From Faecalicatena sp. Marseille-Q4148 (lineage in GTDB: Bacteria; Bacillota; Clostridia; Lachnospirales; Lachnospiraceae): a stretch of DNA of 64,000 bases. Every line of letters starts with the position of its first letter. Positions within the stretch are counted from its first letter, which is position 1. Positions 37,368 through 45,553 of the stretch are shown here, one piece after another. The translations under genes were made by a program, and so were the position numbers. The notes below the pieces were generated by a model. That model saw only the letters and a list, made by a program, of their open reading frames with translations. It searched no databases and was not told where the DNA came from. Where the stretch lies: assembly GCA_018228665.1 (NCBI GenBank), contig CP073692.1, forward strand, positions 124,001 to 188,000, written 5' to 3'.

Positions 37368-38756
37368 ATGACGAAGAAACGTAAGAATCTATTTGCATGG
37401 ATTTGCTTTGCAGCAATGCTGATTGGAATGAACGGTTATGCGGCAGAACCAGAGCAGCCAAAAGAAGATCAAAATACAGATCAGGTTAAACTTGTAATTC
37501 TTCCAGATGAAGAAAAAGATGCTGCAACGCTAGAAATTGGAGATGCCTTCGCGATGAAGCTGTTACTTGAGAATGTTTCTGAAGCAGATATATCTCCAAC
37601 AATCGTTGTAACATCAACAAGTGAAGAGAATGCGGTAAAGATTGTAGAATTAGAAGCCAACGAACATCTAAAAGCAGTGAGAAAGCTTGAAACAGCTTTA
37701 GAAGCAGATGTGACTTTATTAAAAGCCCATGAAAAACTGGAATTGCAGATGAACGCAGTTGTTCCGGAAGAATTGGCAGGTAAGAGCATTGCAGTAAATG
37801 TAACAGCGAAAGGTACAGACGATGCAGTATACGGAGCAGCGAATCTGGAATTGAAAGTAAAAGCGGTTGAAGAAGAGAAACCAGAAGAACCGGAGCAGCC
37901 GGAAGAGCCGGAACAGCCAGAACAACCGGAAGAACCAGAAGATTTGGAACAGCCGGAAAAGCCAGAACAGCCAGAGCAGCCAGAAGAACCGGAACAGCCG
38001 GAAGTACTGGAACTGGATGTGAAAGTGGAGGCATTGAATGATCTAAGCGCAATTAAGCGTGGAGAGACATTTAAAATGGTATTTACCATTACAAATCCGA
38101 ATAAAACAGATCTTATGAATGTATTTGTTTCAGCAGACATTGCGAAAGATGAAGATGGAAATGAAACACTTGGCATTGGCAGCATGACAATTTCAGATAA
38201 GTTGAAAATCAAAGATCATTCTTTCGAAGTTGGAGAAATAAAATCCGGAGAACAGGTCATTGTGACATATGAAGCTATCATTCCAAAAGATGTGAAAGAA
38301 ACAAATCTGTACTTTATTTATCATGTATCCAGCTGGGATTTTGAAAACAATGAACCATTTGCTCAGAAAGGCGGTTTGGAACTCTTAACTCTTGCGGAAG
38401 ATACTCCTGACACGAGCGAAGAGGACAAGAAAAAAGAAGAAGAGTTGAAGAAGCAGGAAGAAGAACTGAAGAAACAACAGGAAGAAGCAAAGAAGAAGGA
38501 AGAAGAGCTGAAGAAACAGCAGGAAGAAGCAAAGAAGAAGGAAGAAGAGCTGAAGAAAAAAGAGGAAGAACTAAAGAAGAAAGAGGCAGAAGCGAAAAAG
38601 AAGAAAGATGAGGAAGCCAAAAAGAAAGCTGCTGAGGAAAAGAAAAAAGCTGCACCTAAGACCGGCGATCATACCAATATATCTGTAATTGTACTGTGCA
38701 TGCTGTTGGCAGCAGCAGTTGTAGTCGTATCTGTCAGAAAGAGGATTCTTAAATAA
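37368..38756 (+). CDS. Sortase-type cell-surface protein with Pro/Glu repeats and a coiled coil
   Basis: Secreted protein of 462 residues probably anchored to peptidoglycan. Residues 1-25 are a signal peptide (RKNLFAWICFAAMLIGMNGYA). About 40-170 and 215-345 are two beta-rich, DUF11/Ig-like domains. Between them is a spacer of repeated PEQPEEP units (about 172-218). Residues of about 350-428 are a Lys/Glu coiled coil built from EELKKQQEEAKKK units. The C-terminus has PKTGD (preceded by Ala, not Leu), a membrane helix (437-457) and a positive tail RKRILK, the usual sorting signal order. No sortase gene is nearby. GGAGGTGGTG precedes the ATG. Function unknown. Confidence 0.85.
   Translation: MTKKRKNLFAWICFAAMLIGMNGYAAEPEQPKEDQNTDQVKLVILPDEEKDAATLEIGDAFAMKLLLENVSEADISPTIVVTSTSEENAVKIVELEANEHLKAVRKLETALEADVTLLKAHEKLELQMNAVVPEELAGKSIAVNVTAKGTDDAVYGAANLELKVKAVEEEKPEEPEQPEEPEQPEQPEEPEDLEQPEKPEQPEQPEEPEQPEVLELDVKVEALNDLSAIKRGETFKMVFTITNPNKTDLMNVFVSADIAKDEDGNETLGIGSMTISDKLKIKDHSFEVGEIKSGEQVIVTYEAIIPKDVKETNLYFIYHVSSWDFENNEPFAQKGGLELLTLAEDTPDTSEEDKKKEEELKKQEEELKKQQEEAKKKEEELKKQQEEAKKKEEELKKKEEELKKKEAEAKKKKDEEAKKKAAEEKKKAAPKTGDHTNISVIVLCMLLAAAVVVVSVRKRILK
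37868..38010 (+). repeat. Pro-Glu-Gln coding repeats
   Basis: Tandem imperfect repeats of GAACCGGAGCAGCCG-like units encode the PEQPEEP spacer of the surface protein. They are in frame and vary at third codon positions. Confidence 0.85.
38425..38640 (+). repeat. Coiled-coil coding repeats with a 42-nt period
   Basis: The 42-nt unit starting at 38481 is repeated almost exactly at 38523, with degenerate copies on both sides. It encodes EEAKKKEEELKKQQ units. Copy number is likely to vary between strains. Confidence 0.8.
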
Positions 38757-38788
38757 GAAATTGATTTTCCTGCTCCTAAAATAGGAGT

Positions 38789-38827
38789 CAGAGAGTCGCT
38801 GTAATTGTTGAACAGCGGCTCTCTTTT
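38789..38827 (+). terminator. Terminator of the surface protein gene
   Basis: AGAGAGTCGCTGT pairs with ACAGCGGCTCTCT around AATTGTTGA, followed by TTTTT. Confidence 0.85.
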
Positions 38828-38829
38828 TG

Positions 38830-38858
38830 TTGTAATTTGCATGTATTAAAGGTATAAT
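38830..38858 (+). promoter_or_regulatory. Promoter of the xpaC-telA-ybjQ operon
   Basis: TTGTAA (38830-38835) and TATAAT (38853-38858) are 17 nt apart, directly after the preceding terminator. Confidence 0.7.
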
Positions 38859-38905
38859 GAAAAAAAACACACGAAGCAAATAAAAGAAAGTGACAGGAAG
38901 ATGGC

Positions 38906-40090
38906 ATGGACAAAAAAGAATGGGAAAAAATAGGAAATTCTGTGCGGGATATCGTGGAAAATGCGATAAACTCACAAGATTTTCAAAAATTAAATCAGAC
39001 AATCAGTAATGTTGTAAGCAGTGCAGCCGACAATATTACAGGAAATATAATGCGTCAGACAAAGTACGCGAAGCAACAGAGAGAACAGCAAGAATTGGCA
39101 TTGCAGAAAGAAAGAGAAAAAGCAAGACTGTACATCAATGATAAGAAAGTCTGGAGCAGTGGACTTGGAATGGTCATTCCCGGAGCAATTTTGGGAGGGA
39201 TTTTTGGTTTTGGCTTATTGTCCTTGCTTTTATTGATGATAATTGGAGAGATGTTTTATCCGGCGATGAAAATTGGCGCAATACTGCTTGGTGTTATTAC
39301 ATGTTTGCTATTCTGTCTGGTAACAGGCGGGCGCAGAAAGATGAAAGGAATCACCAGATTTCGAAAATATCTGCAGAAATTGCAGGATACGCAATACTGT
39401 AATCTGGAGGATTTGGCTGCATATACAGGAAAATCTGTTGGTTATATAAGAAAAGATATTCAGAAAATGATTGAAAAAGGCTGGTTTCGGGAAGGGCATT
39501 TTGATCGAAGTAAAACTTGTTTTATGACATCAGATAAAGTATACGAAGAGTATCTTATGCTTGAGAAACAAAAACAGGCAGTTCAAGCAGCTGACTTGAC
39601 ATCAGATCAAGAGAAAGCAGAGAGGAAGACAGCGAAAAAACTCAGTGAAGAAGCACAGCAGATCATTCAAAGCGGACAGGACTATATCGAAGAAATCCGG
39701 AGGTGGAATGACAGAATTCCGGGAGAAGAAATTTCAAGAAAGATTTCCAGAATGGAGTTTCTTGTGAAAAAAATTTTTGAGAGAATTGAACAACATCCGG
39801 AGCAGATAGATGACATTCGCCGGCTTTTAAAATATTATCTTCCTACAACCGTAAAATTGCTGCAGGCATATGCGGAGCTTGAGAGTCAGTCTGTTGATAC
39901 AGAAACGATCCAGAATTCTAAGAAAGAAATAGAAGCAACGTTGGATACATTAAATGAAGCATTTGAGAAAATGTTAGACGGTCTGTTTCAGGATACAGCC
40001 TGGGATGTGTCTTCAGATATTTCCGTACTGCATACAATGCTTGCGCAAGAAGGATTGACAAAGAAAGATTTTACAGAAAGGAATAAATAA
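38906..40090 (+). CDS. xpaC: XpaC family membrane protein (5-bromo-4-chloroindolyl phosphate hydrolysis family)
   Basis: A 394-residue protein. Residues 1-80 are polar and helical. Two membrane helices follow (about 86-108 and 113-136, rich in Gly and Leu). About 155-205 (LEDLAAYTGKSVGYIRKDIQ and MIEKGWFREGHFD) looks like a winged-helix or PCI-like fold. The C-terminal 200 residues are helical, with RRLLKYYLPTTVKLLQAYAE as the family's best-kept block. XpaC was named for a phosphatase-linked phenotype, but its biochemical role is unknown. It is 3 nt from telA, the usual partner, so a joint function in envelope stress or toxic-compound tolerance is inferred. Confidence 0.85.
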   Translation: MDKKEWEKIGNSVRDIVENAINSQDFQKLNQTISNVVSSAADNITGNIMRQTKYAKQQREQQELALQKEREKARLYINDKKVWSSGLGMVIPGAILGGIFGFGLLSLLLLMIIGEMFYPAMKIGAILLGVITCLLFCLVTGGRRKMKGITRFRKYLQKLQDTQYCNLEDLAAYTGKSVGYIRKDIQKMIEKGWFREGHFDRSKTCFMTSDKVYEEYLMLEKQKQAVQAADLTSDQEKAERKTAKKLSEEAQQIIQSGQDYIEEIRRWNDRIPGEEISRKISRMEFLVKKIFERIEQHPEQIDDIRRLLKYYLPTTVKLLQAYAELESQSVDTETIQNSKKEIEATLDTLNEAFEKMLDGLFQDTAWDVSSDISVLHTMLAQEGLTKKDFTERNK

Positions 40091-40093
40091 GAG

Positions 40094-41230
40094 ATGGAAG
40101 AGAAGAAGTTTGAAGCATTTACAGATACACCTACATTGACGTTAGAACCATTTGCCGAAGAAGAAACTCCGGCAGAAGTTATAAAGACAGAAGAAACATG
40201 GAACGATAGTGTTCTGACAGAAGAAGAACAGAAGCAGGCAGAATTGTTTGCCCAGCAGATTGATATTACGAATACAAATATGATTTTGCAGTACGGTGCA
40301 GGAACGCAGAAGAAAATGGCAGATTTTTCAGAGGCAGCGCTGGAAAATGTAAGAACAAAAGATCTGGGAGAAATCGGTACGCTTCTCGAAGGGGTTATCG
40401 GTGAATTGAAGAATTTTGATGAAGAAGAGAAAGAAAAAGGTTTCTTTGGACTCTTTAAAAAAGCTTCTAACAAAATGGAGGTTATGAAAGCCAGATATGA
40501 TAAAGCGGAAGTAAACATTGAGAAGATTACGTCTGCTTTGGAAGAACATCAAGTAAAATTGATGAAAGACATTGCAATTCTTGATAAAATGTATGAAACA
40601 AACTTGACTTATTTTAAAGAGCTGACAATGTATGTAGTGGCTGGAAAGAAAAAGCTGGTGCAGATTCGTGAAAATGATCTGAAACAGCTGTTGGATAAAG
40701 CGACAAGAACGAATTTACCGGAAGATGCGCAGGCAGCAAGAGATTTAGAGGCATTTTGCAACCGATTTGAAAAGAAAATCCACGACCTTGAATTAACGAA
40801 GATGATCGCGATGCAGACAGCGCCGCAGATTCGTCTTGTGCAGGGGAATGACACGATGATGGTAGAAAAGATTCAGTCTACGATTGTCAATACGATTCCG
40901 TTATGGAAGAGCCAGATGGTAATTGCCCTCGGAGTGGAAGATTCGCTGAAAGCTTCTCAGGCTCAGCGCGCAGTGACAGATATGACGAATGAGCTGCTGA
41001 AGAAGAACGCACAGGCATTAAAAATGGCATCTGTAGAAACGGCGAGAGAGTCTGAGCGGGGAATTGTAGATATGGAGACATTGAAACAAACGAATGCGTC
41101 CTTGATCGAGACATTTGATGAAGTGATGAAGATACAGGAGGAAGGAAGGCAGAAGCGCAAGGAAGCAGAACAGGAAATGTATCAGCTTGAGCAAGATCTG
41201 AAGCAGAAATTACTTCAGATCCATCGTTAA
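40094..41230 (+). CDS. telA: TelA family protein (toxic anion resistance)
   Basis: Soluble helical protein of 378 residues. The TelA blocks are visible: [21 protein letters not shown], a [13 protein letters not shown] turn, [19 protein letters not shown], and a C-terminal [20 protein letters not shown] followed by [13 protein letters not shown]. TelA proteins were first linked to tellurite resistance; the mechanism is unresolved, and they often travel with xpaC, as here. The ATG at 40094 follows the xpaC stop by 3 nt, with AAGAG as a weak ribosome binding site. Confidence 0.9.
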   Translation: MEEKKFEAFTDTPTLTLEPFAEEETPAEVIKTEETWNDSVLTEEEQKQAELFAQQIDITNTNMILQYGAGTQKKMADFSEAALENVRTKDLGEIGTLLEGVIGELKNFDEEEKEKGFFGLFKKASNKMEVMKARYDKAEVNIEKITSALEEHQVKLMKDIAILDKMYETNLTYFKELTMYVVAGKKKLVQIRENDLKQLLDKATRTNLPEDAQAARDLEAFCNRFEKKIHDLELTKMIAMQTAPQIRLVQGNDTMMVEKIQSTIVNTIPLWKSQMVIALGVEDSLKASQAQRAVTDMTNELLKKNAQALKMASVETARESERGIVDMETLKQTNASLIETFDEVMKIQEEGRQKRKEAEQEMYQLEQDLKQKLLQIHR

Positions 41231-41247
41231 GAAAGGAGTACAGAATT

Positions 41248-41568
41248 ATGATTATTACAACAACACCATCGGTAGAAGGAAGAAGAATTGTTGAGTATCG
41301 TGGAATTGTATTTGGAGAAGTGATTTCCGGTGTGAATTTTGTGAGAGATATTGCAGCGTCTTTCAGCAATTTCTTTGGGGGAAGATCCGGAAGTTACGAA
41401 GAAGAACTTGTTCAGGCAAGGCAGAATGCACTGATCGAACTGGAGCAACGCGCAATAGACCGGGGAGCAAATGCAGTAGTAGGCGTTGATATTGACTACG
41501 AGGTACTTGGTACGGACAATGGAATGTTGATGGTTACAGCAAGCGGAACGGCTGTTGTAGTGGAGTAG
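41248..41568 (+). CDS. YbjQ family protein (DUF74, heavy-metal-binding-like)
   Basis: A 106-residue protein covering one YbjQ domain. [24 protein letters not shown] sequence at residues 14-35, the helix [20 protein letters not shown] and [13 protein letters not shown] are the conserved parts. YbjQ folds as a pentamer; its role is unproven, although the family is annotated as heavy-metal-binding. It is 17 nt downstream of telA after AAAGGAG and closes the operon before a terminator. Confidence 0.88.
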   Translation: MIITTTPSVEGRRIVEYRGIVFGEVISGVNFVRDIAASFSNFFGGRSGSYEEELVQARQNALIELEQRAIDRGANAVVGVDIDYEVLGTDNGMLMVTASGTAVVVE

Positions 41569-41572
41569 AGAG

Positions 41573-41628
41573 AAATTCCCTGAACGTTGAGGTAAAAGGA
41601 TTTGCCAAAATGTTCAGGGGATTTTTTT
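41573..41628 (+). terminator. Terminator of the xpaC-telA-ybjQ operon
   Basis: AAATTCCCTGAAC (41573-41585) pairs with GTTCAGGGGATTT (from 41612), followed by TTTTT. The A run before the stem could also serve asnA, which converges from the right. Confidence 0.8.
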
Positions 41629-41661
41629 GTATCAATGTATCATTGTCGGTTTCTGATTCGC

Positions 41662-42672
41662 TTAAAGAAGTTGAATGCCATGTGCCAGTGCCTCGCGGGC
41701 AATTTCGTCCGGCCATACAGAGGACTGTACTTCTCCGATATGTGCTTTGCGCAGATAGAACATACAGATGCGCGACTGTCCGATTCCGCCGCCGACAGTG
41801 TAAGGAAGTTCACCGTTTAGGAGAGCTTTCTGGAAGTCCAGCTCTGCTCTGGCTTCACAGCCGGAAAGCTTTAGCTGACGGGCAAGTGAACGTTCATCCA
41901 CGCGGATGCCCATAGAAGAAAGTTCTAAAGCAATATCCAGTACAGGGTAGTAAACGATGATATCGCCGTTTAAGTCCCAGTCATCATAGTCCGGTGCACG
42001 TCCGTCATGTTTTTCTCCGGAAGCAAGCACTTTGCCAATCTGGGAAATAAATACAGCTTTCTTCTGTCTGGCAATTTTGTATTCTCTTTCTTTTGGTGTG
42101 CAGTCCGGGTATAGATTCTCCAGTTCCTGTGATGTGATAAATGTAATCTCATCCGGAAGAAGCGGTTCAATATAATTGTAACGTCTGGAAATATACTGTT
42201 CTGTATCTTTCAGAGCAGAATAAACTTTCCGAACAGTGTATTCCAGTGTTTCGGTATTGCGCTCCTCACGGGAAATAATTTTCTCCCAATCCCATTGATC
42301 TACAAAAATGGAATGAATATTATCGGTATCTTCGTCACGGCGTATCGCATTCATATCCGTGTAAAGACCTTCACCGGAATGGAAATCATAGCGCTTTAGC
42401 GCCAGACGTTTCCATTTGGCAAGAGAGTGAACAATCTCAAATTCAGCATCGTTTTGTTCGCGCACACCAAAGGAGACAGGGCGTTCAACGCCGTTGAGAT
42501 TATCGTTCAGACCGGTACTCGGATTTACAAAAAGCGGAGCGGATACACGAGTCAGGTGCAGTGCCTTTGCAAGGGCACGCTCAAAATGGTCTTTTACTTC
42601 TTTGATGGCAACTTCGGTTTCTCTAATATTCAGTGGAGAAATGTAGTTATCCGGAATGTATAAATGTTCCAT
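41662..42672 (-). CDS. asnA: Aspartate--ammonia ligase (asparagine synthetase A)
   Basis: ATP-dependent synthesis of asparagine from aspartate and free ammonia. With ATG 42672 the protein has 336 residues, near the E. coli 330, and shows the class II synthetase-like fold: VSAPLFVNPSTGLNDNLNG, VEIVHSLAKWKR-type (EIVHSLAKWKRLAL), SIFVDQWDWE and GGGIGQSRICM. Possible earlier starts at 42696 and 42741 are disfavoured: a promoter lies at 42712-42741, and AAAGGAAG stands before 42672. Product use within the window is not evident. Confidence 0.93.
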   Translation of the reverse strand: MEHLYIPDNYISPLNIRETEVAIKEVKDHFERALAKALHLTRVSAPLFVNPSTGLNDNLNGVERPVSFGVREQNDAEFEIVHSLAKWKRLALKRYDFHSGEGLYTDMNAIRRDEDTDNIHSIFVDQWDWEKIISREERNTETLEYTVRKVYSALKDTEQYISRRYNYIEPLLPDEITFITSQELENLYPDCTPKEREYKIARQKKAVFISQIGKVLASGEKHDGRAPDYDDWDLNGDIIVYYPVLDIALELSSMGIRVDERSLARQLKLSGCEARAELDFQKALLNGELPYTVGGGIGQSRICMFYLRKAHIGEVQSSVWPDEIAREALAHGIQLL

Positions 42673-42711
42673 AACAGCATACTTCCTTTCTGTCATTTTT
42701 ATATACCTAAT

Positions 42712-42741
42712 AATATAGAATTCGCTCTGTTTGGATGTCAA
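42712..42741 (-). promoter_or_regulatory. asnA promoter
   Basis: On the - strand TTGACA (42741-42736) and TATATT (42717-42712) are 18 nt apart. The start of transcription near 42705 gives a leader of about 33 nt, which decides the asnA start codon at 42672. Confidence 0.7.
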
Positions 42742-42943
42742 GTGATTTTTGTAGTTTTGACAATAAATTATAAATTATTTTTAAGAAACAAATTAGAAAG
42801 ACTTTAGAGTTCAGTCATAAGGGTGTCACAATTGATTGTTAGAATCAGAATAGAGTGAGGGAAGTGAAAATAAAAAGCATATTTTTTATCTTTGTGTCAT
42901 ATAGATGATAATGTCGGTATTCGAGAATAAGGAGGTACAGCAT

Positions 42944-43090
42944 ATGAAGCAAAATGAGAAACAGACAGTAAAAGGTGTTATATCAATTGAAGAATACCTG
43001 AAAAAGAGAAAAGAGAATTTAACGAAACGTCAGACAGGGGAAGAAAACAGAAAAAGTTCTGCGCTGATGCTGGCAGAACTTTATATTTGA
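42944..43090 (+). CDS. Small hypothetical protein (48 aa)
   Basis: Unrecognised small basic protein of 48 residues starting MKQNEKQTVKGV, rich in Lys and Glu, with an EEYLKKRKENLTKRQ helix and no membrane segment. The ATG at 42944 stands 8 nt after a perfect GGAGG, the main reason to call it. An in-frame ATG at 42905 lacks a site. It lies alone between asnA and a small membrane protein that converges on it. No known domain was recognised. Confidence 0.55.
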   Translation: MKQNEKQTVKGVISIEEYLKKRKENLTKRQTGEENRKSSALMLAELYI

Positions 43091-43112
43091 GCAATGGAGT
43101 AATGGAAGTTGT

Positions 43113-43334
43113 CTAATTGTCATCAGAAGAATCTGTTTTATTTTGGTTAGAAAGCCGGGTAAAAAGTACGATACCATAGCAGAGAACCGGGACAATGAGC
43201 GATAGTGCGATCGAGAATTTGAACATAAGCATTGTCTTTGGATTATCCAGAAGTGCAAAGATGAAAGTGCAGAGATACATTCCAACGAGCAGAAGAACAC
43301 CGGCGCCTGCTGCGATTCTTTTAAATTTTTTCAT
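43113..43334 (-). CDS. Small membrane protein (73 aa)
   Basis: Unrecognised protein of 73 residues with two membrane helices: about 8-29 (AAGAGVLLLVGMYLCTFIFALL) and 38-59 (KFSIALSLIVPVLCYGIVLF), with a positive N-terminus and an acidic tail. The ATG at 43334 follows AAGGATG at 6-10 nt. The frame stays open upstream to 43646, but that would overlap the SEC-C gene and has no ribosome binding site. It converges on the 48-aa gene. Confidence 0.6.
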   Translation of the reverse strand: MKKFKRIAAGAGVLLLVGMYLCTFIFALLDNPKTMLMFKFSIALSLIVPVLCYGIVLFTRLSNQNKTDSSDDN

Positions 43335-43383
43335 AATTATCATCCTTTTTATGAGAATTTTTAAGGATATTATATAAAGAATC

Positions 43384-43412
43384 TTGGAAAACTGCAAGAA
43401 ATAGTATATAAT
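43384..43412 (+). promoter_or_regulatory. Promoter of the SEC-C protein gene
   Basis: TTGGAA (43384-43389) and TATAAT (43407-43412) are 17 nt apart. Confidence 0.65.
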
Positions 43413-43453
43413 ATGCGAGTAAAGAATGAAAATATACAAAGGAGTATTTTGAA

Positions 43454-43954
43454 ATGAGTTTATTAGAGCAATGGCATGAAATAGCATATTCAAAAGAAAT
43501 GGACAGAGCAGCATTACAGAAGTTCTGGAATGCATATTTTTTAACAGAAAAAGGAATTTATGAGCAGCTTCTTTCCAATCCGGATGAAGAAGTGAAAGGA
43601 ACTGTGAAGGAACTGGCTGCAAAATATGGTGTAGAAGTTCTGACAATGGTTGGATTCCTTGATGGTATCAACGAGAGTCTGAAGACAGAGAATCCGATTG
43701 AGACTATGGATGAAGAAACAGTTGTCAGCCTTGCATTCGATAAAGAAAAGTTATACATGAACATGGTAGATGCAAAGGCAGAATGGCTCTATGAACTTCC
43801 ACAGTGGGATGAGATCTTCACACCGGAGAAAAAAAGAGAACTCTATAAAATCCAGAAGAACTCAGGAACAATCAGAAAGCCGAAAAAGATCGGAAGAAAT
43901 GATCCGTGTCCGTGTGGAAGCGGAAAGAAATATAAACACTGCTGCGGCAGATAG
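43454..43954 (+). CDS. SEC-C motif zinc-binding protein
   Basis: A 166-residue protein ending in the SEC-C metal-binding motif [20 protein letters not shown] (CXCX8CC, zinc), as at the tail of SecA and YecA-type proteins. The first 140 residues are mostly helical and acidic, with no domain I recognise. It probably binds ribosome or nascent-chain components or nucleic acid, but this is only inferred from the motif. AAAGGAG precedes the ATG. It is followed by the YdcF-like gene after 17 nt. Confidence 0.85.
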   Translation: MSLLEQWHEIAYSKEMDRAALQKFWNAYFLTEKGIYEQLLSNPDEEVKGTVKELAAKYGVEVLTMVGFLDGINESLKTENPIETMDEETVVSLAFDKEKLYMNMVDAKAEWLYELPQWDEIFTPEKKRELYKIQKNSGTIRKPKKIGRNDPCPCGSGKKYKHCCGR

Positions 43955-43971
43955 TTAGATGAGGAAGTCAG

Positions 43972-44739
43972 ATGCAGATCGTATCTGGCTTCTCTTTTAT
44001 TTCAGGAGGAAAAGGTGTGATTTTACTTGGGTGTATTTGTTTTATATATTATTTTGTAATGGTATTTTCTTCCAGACGATGGAATACGACGTTCTCAGGT
44101 TTTTGGATTTTTCTTGGTATTATGTTTTTGGTGCTTGGAAGAGGGTGGGCATATTTGCCGGAATACATTCGGGCGGTTATTGGATGTATTGGAATTTTGA
44201 CAGCGGTGGCTATTGCGATTGTAGAAGGAAAAATTATAAAAGCTATGGTACAGCAGGAACCGGACAGTCTTGACTGCATGATTGTGCTGGGAGCTCAGGT
44301 GCGTGGAAAAAAAGTGACAGATGCTCTTCGCAGACGACTTGATCGGGCTTTGGACTATTATAGAACACATCCGACAAATAGGATTATTGTGTCGGGAGGG
44401 CAGGGAATTGGCGAAGAAGTCAGTGAAGCAGAAGCTATGGCAGAATATCTGAAGAAGAGAGGGGTACCGGAAAGAGATATTTTTCTTGAAGACGCATCAG
44501 TATCTACCTATGAGAATTTGGTGAACAGTAAGAAGATCATTGGAGAGCTGCGAGGGCAGAAAATAGGAATTGTGACGAATAACTTTCATATTTACCGTGC
44601 CATGAAACTGGCAGAAAATGTCGGATATGGAAAGGTATATGGACTGGCAGCCAGTACAAAACCAATTGTATTGCCAAACTATATGATGAGAGAGTTTTTT
44701 GCAGAGGGGAAACGAGTATTATTCAAATTTGTTCGTTGA
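43972..44739 (+). CDS. YdcF family (DUF218) membrane protein
   Basis: A 255-residue protein. Residues 1-85 contain three membrane helices. About 95-245 is the DUF218 / ElyC-SanA-YdcF domain with DCMIVLGAQVRGKKVTDALR, RIIVSGGQGIGEEVSEAEAM, and FLEDASVSTYENL. Relatives act in envelope carbon or peptidoglycan metabolism (ElyC) or bind nucleotides; exact role unknown. The ATG follows GAGGAAG. Its stop codon lies inside the -35 of the downstream T-box promoter. Confidence 0.88.
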   Translation: MQIVSGFSFISGGKGVILLGCICFIYYFVMVFSSRRWNTTFSGFWIFLGIMFLVLGRGWAYLPEYIRAVIGCIGILTAVAIAIVEGKIIKAMVQQEPDSLDCMIVLGAQVRGKKVTDALRRRLDRALDYYRTHPTNRIIVSGGQGIGEEVSEAEAMAEYLKKRGVPERDIFLEDASVSTYENLVNSKKIIGELRGQKIGIVTNNFHIYRAMKLAENVGYGKVYGLAASTKPIVLPNYMMREFFAEGKRVLFKFVR

Positions 44740-44763
44740 CAAATCAAGTCGCCGTGTTATAAT
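44736..44763 (+). promoter_or_regulatory. Promoter of the thrS T-box operon
   Basis: TTGACA (44736-44741) and TATAAT (44758-44763), both consensus, are 16 nt apart. The -35 overlaps the stop codon of the YdcF-like gene. Confidence 0.8.
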
Positions 44764-44779
44764 AGGAACATATATGAAA

Positions 44780-45020
44780 AGCGATGACGAGACGAGTAAG
44801 ATGTGAAAAGATCCAGAGAGAAGAACCATTGGCTGGAAGTTCTTTATCACAGAAGCATCTGAAGACTACCTCTGAGCGGCAGCAAAACTGCACGGTGATT
44901 CCGTTATCATCAGAATAAGTGGTTCCAGTCAGAAGACTGGTACAAGCGGGGTGGAACCGCGAGTTACCATATCAACTCGTCCCTTGCAGTGAAGTGATTC
45001 ATTGCAGGGGATTTTTTATT
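44780..45020 (+). promoter_or_regulatory. T-box leader, threonine type
   Basis: The gap 44740-45043 holds this leader. It has a GACGAGACGAGTAAGATG stem I start, a specifier region with ACC (Thr) at 44868-44870 in GACTACCTCTGAGC, and the T-box GGTGGAACCGCG (44950-44961). The UGGA there calls for a tRNA with U as discriminator, which fits tRNA-Thr of Firmicutes. It ends in a terminator (44979-45020). Uncharged tRNA-Thr would allow read-through into the thioesterase and thrS genes. Confidence 0.88.
44979..45020 (+). terminator. T-box terminator before the thioesterase and thrS
   Basis: GTCCCTTGCAGTG pairs with CATTGCAGGGGAT and is followed by TTTTTTATTT. It competes with the antiterminator that contains the T-box sequence. 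Confidence 0.85.
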
Positions 45021-45043
45021 TGGAAATGAAGGAGTGAAATGAC

Positions 45044-45550
45044 ATGCAGCTTCGTCCGTATGAACATCAGATACAGTATTACGAGACAGATCAGATGAAG
45101 GTGGTGCATCATTCAAATTATATTCGCTGGTTTGAAGAGGCGAGAACAGATTTTATGAGACAGATTGGTCTTCCTTACGAAGAACTGGAAAAGAAAGGAA
45201 TTCTTTGTCCGGTGCTGGAAGCCAGTGCAAAATATCTTCGGATGTTGAAATTTGGCGATACAGCCAGAATTGACCTGACGATCAAAGAATATAATGGAAT
45301 CAAGCTTGTGATCAGCTATCAGGTTGTGAACAAGAAAACAAATATGATTCACTGTAAAGGAGAGACTTCGCACTGTTTCCTGACAGAACTTGGGAAACCG
45401 ATCTCTCTGAAGAAGAATTATCCGGTATACCATGAGAAGTTTATTTCATGCATGGAACCGGAAGAAACTGAGGAACCGGATAAGTTGGAGACAGCAGCAG
45501 AACCTCAGATAGATGAAAAAGATAATGAGAAAGAAAAAGTGGAGGAATAA
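45044..45550 (+). CDS. Acyl-CoA thioesterase, YbgC/FadM hotdog family
   Basis: Single hotdog-fold enzyme of 168 residues that hydrolyses thioesters. YYETDQMKVVHHSNYIRWFE near the N-terminus carries the catalytic Asp of the 4HBT/YbgC family, followed by EEARTDFMRQIG. The last 30 residues are an acidic, disordered tail (PEETEEPDKLE...). Substrate unknown. AAGGAG precedes the ATG. It is the first gene behind the threonine T-box, 3 nt from thrS, an unexpected partner for a synthetase. Confidence 0.9.
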   Translation: MQLRPYEHQIQYYETDQMKVVHHSNYIRWFEEARTDFMRQIGLPYEELEKKGILCPVLEASAKYLRMLKFGDTARIDLTIKEYNGIKLVISYQVVNKKTNMIHCKGETSHCFLTELGKPISLKKNYPVYHEKFISCMEPEETEEPDKLETAAEPQIDEKDNEKEKVEE

Positions 45551-45553
45551 GTT

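Noticed and set aside
37868..38010. Possible CRISPR-like repeat array
   Set aside because: Repeats are short, tandem, in frame and encode the PEQPEEP spacer; there are no unique spacers and no cas genes.
37481..38212. Long - strand open frame (243 codons, Ser/Cys/Gly-rich)
   Set aside because: It is the mirror of the repeat-rich surface protein gene; low-complexity content, no ribosome binding site, no recognisable domain.
43335..43646. Upstream extension of the small membrane protein gene on the - strand
   Set aside because: It would overlap the SEC-C gene and its promoter, and no ribosome site supports a start there; AAGGATG fits 43334.
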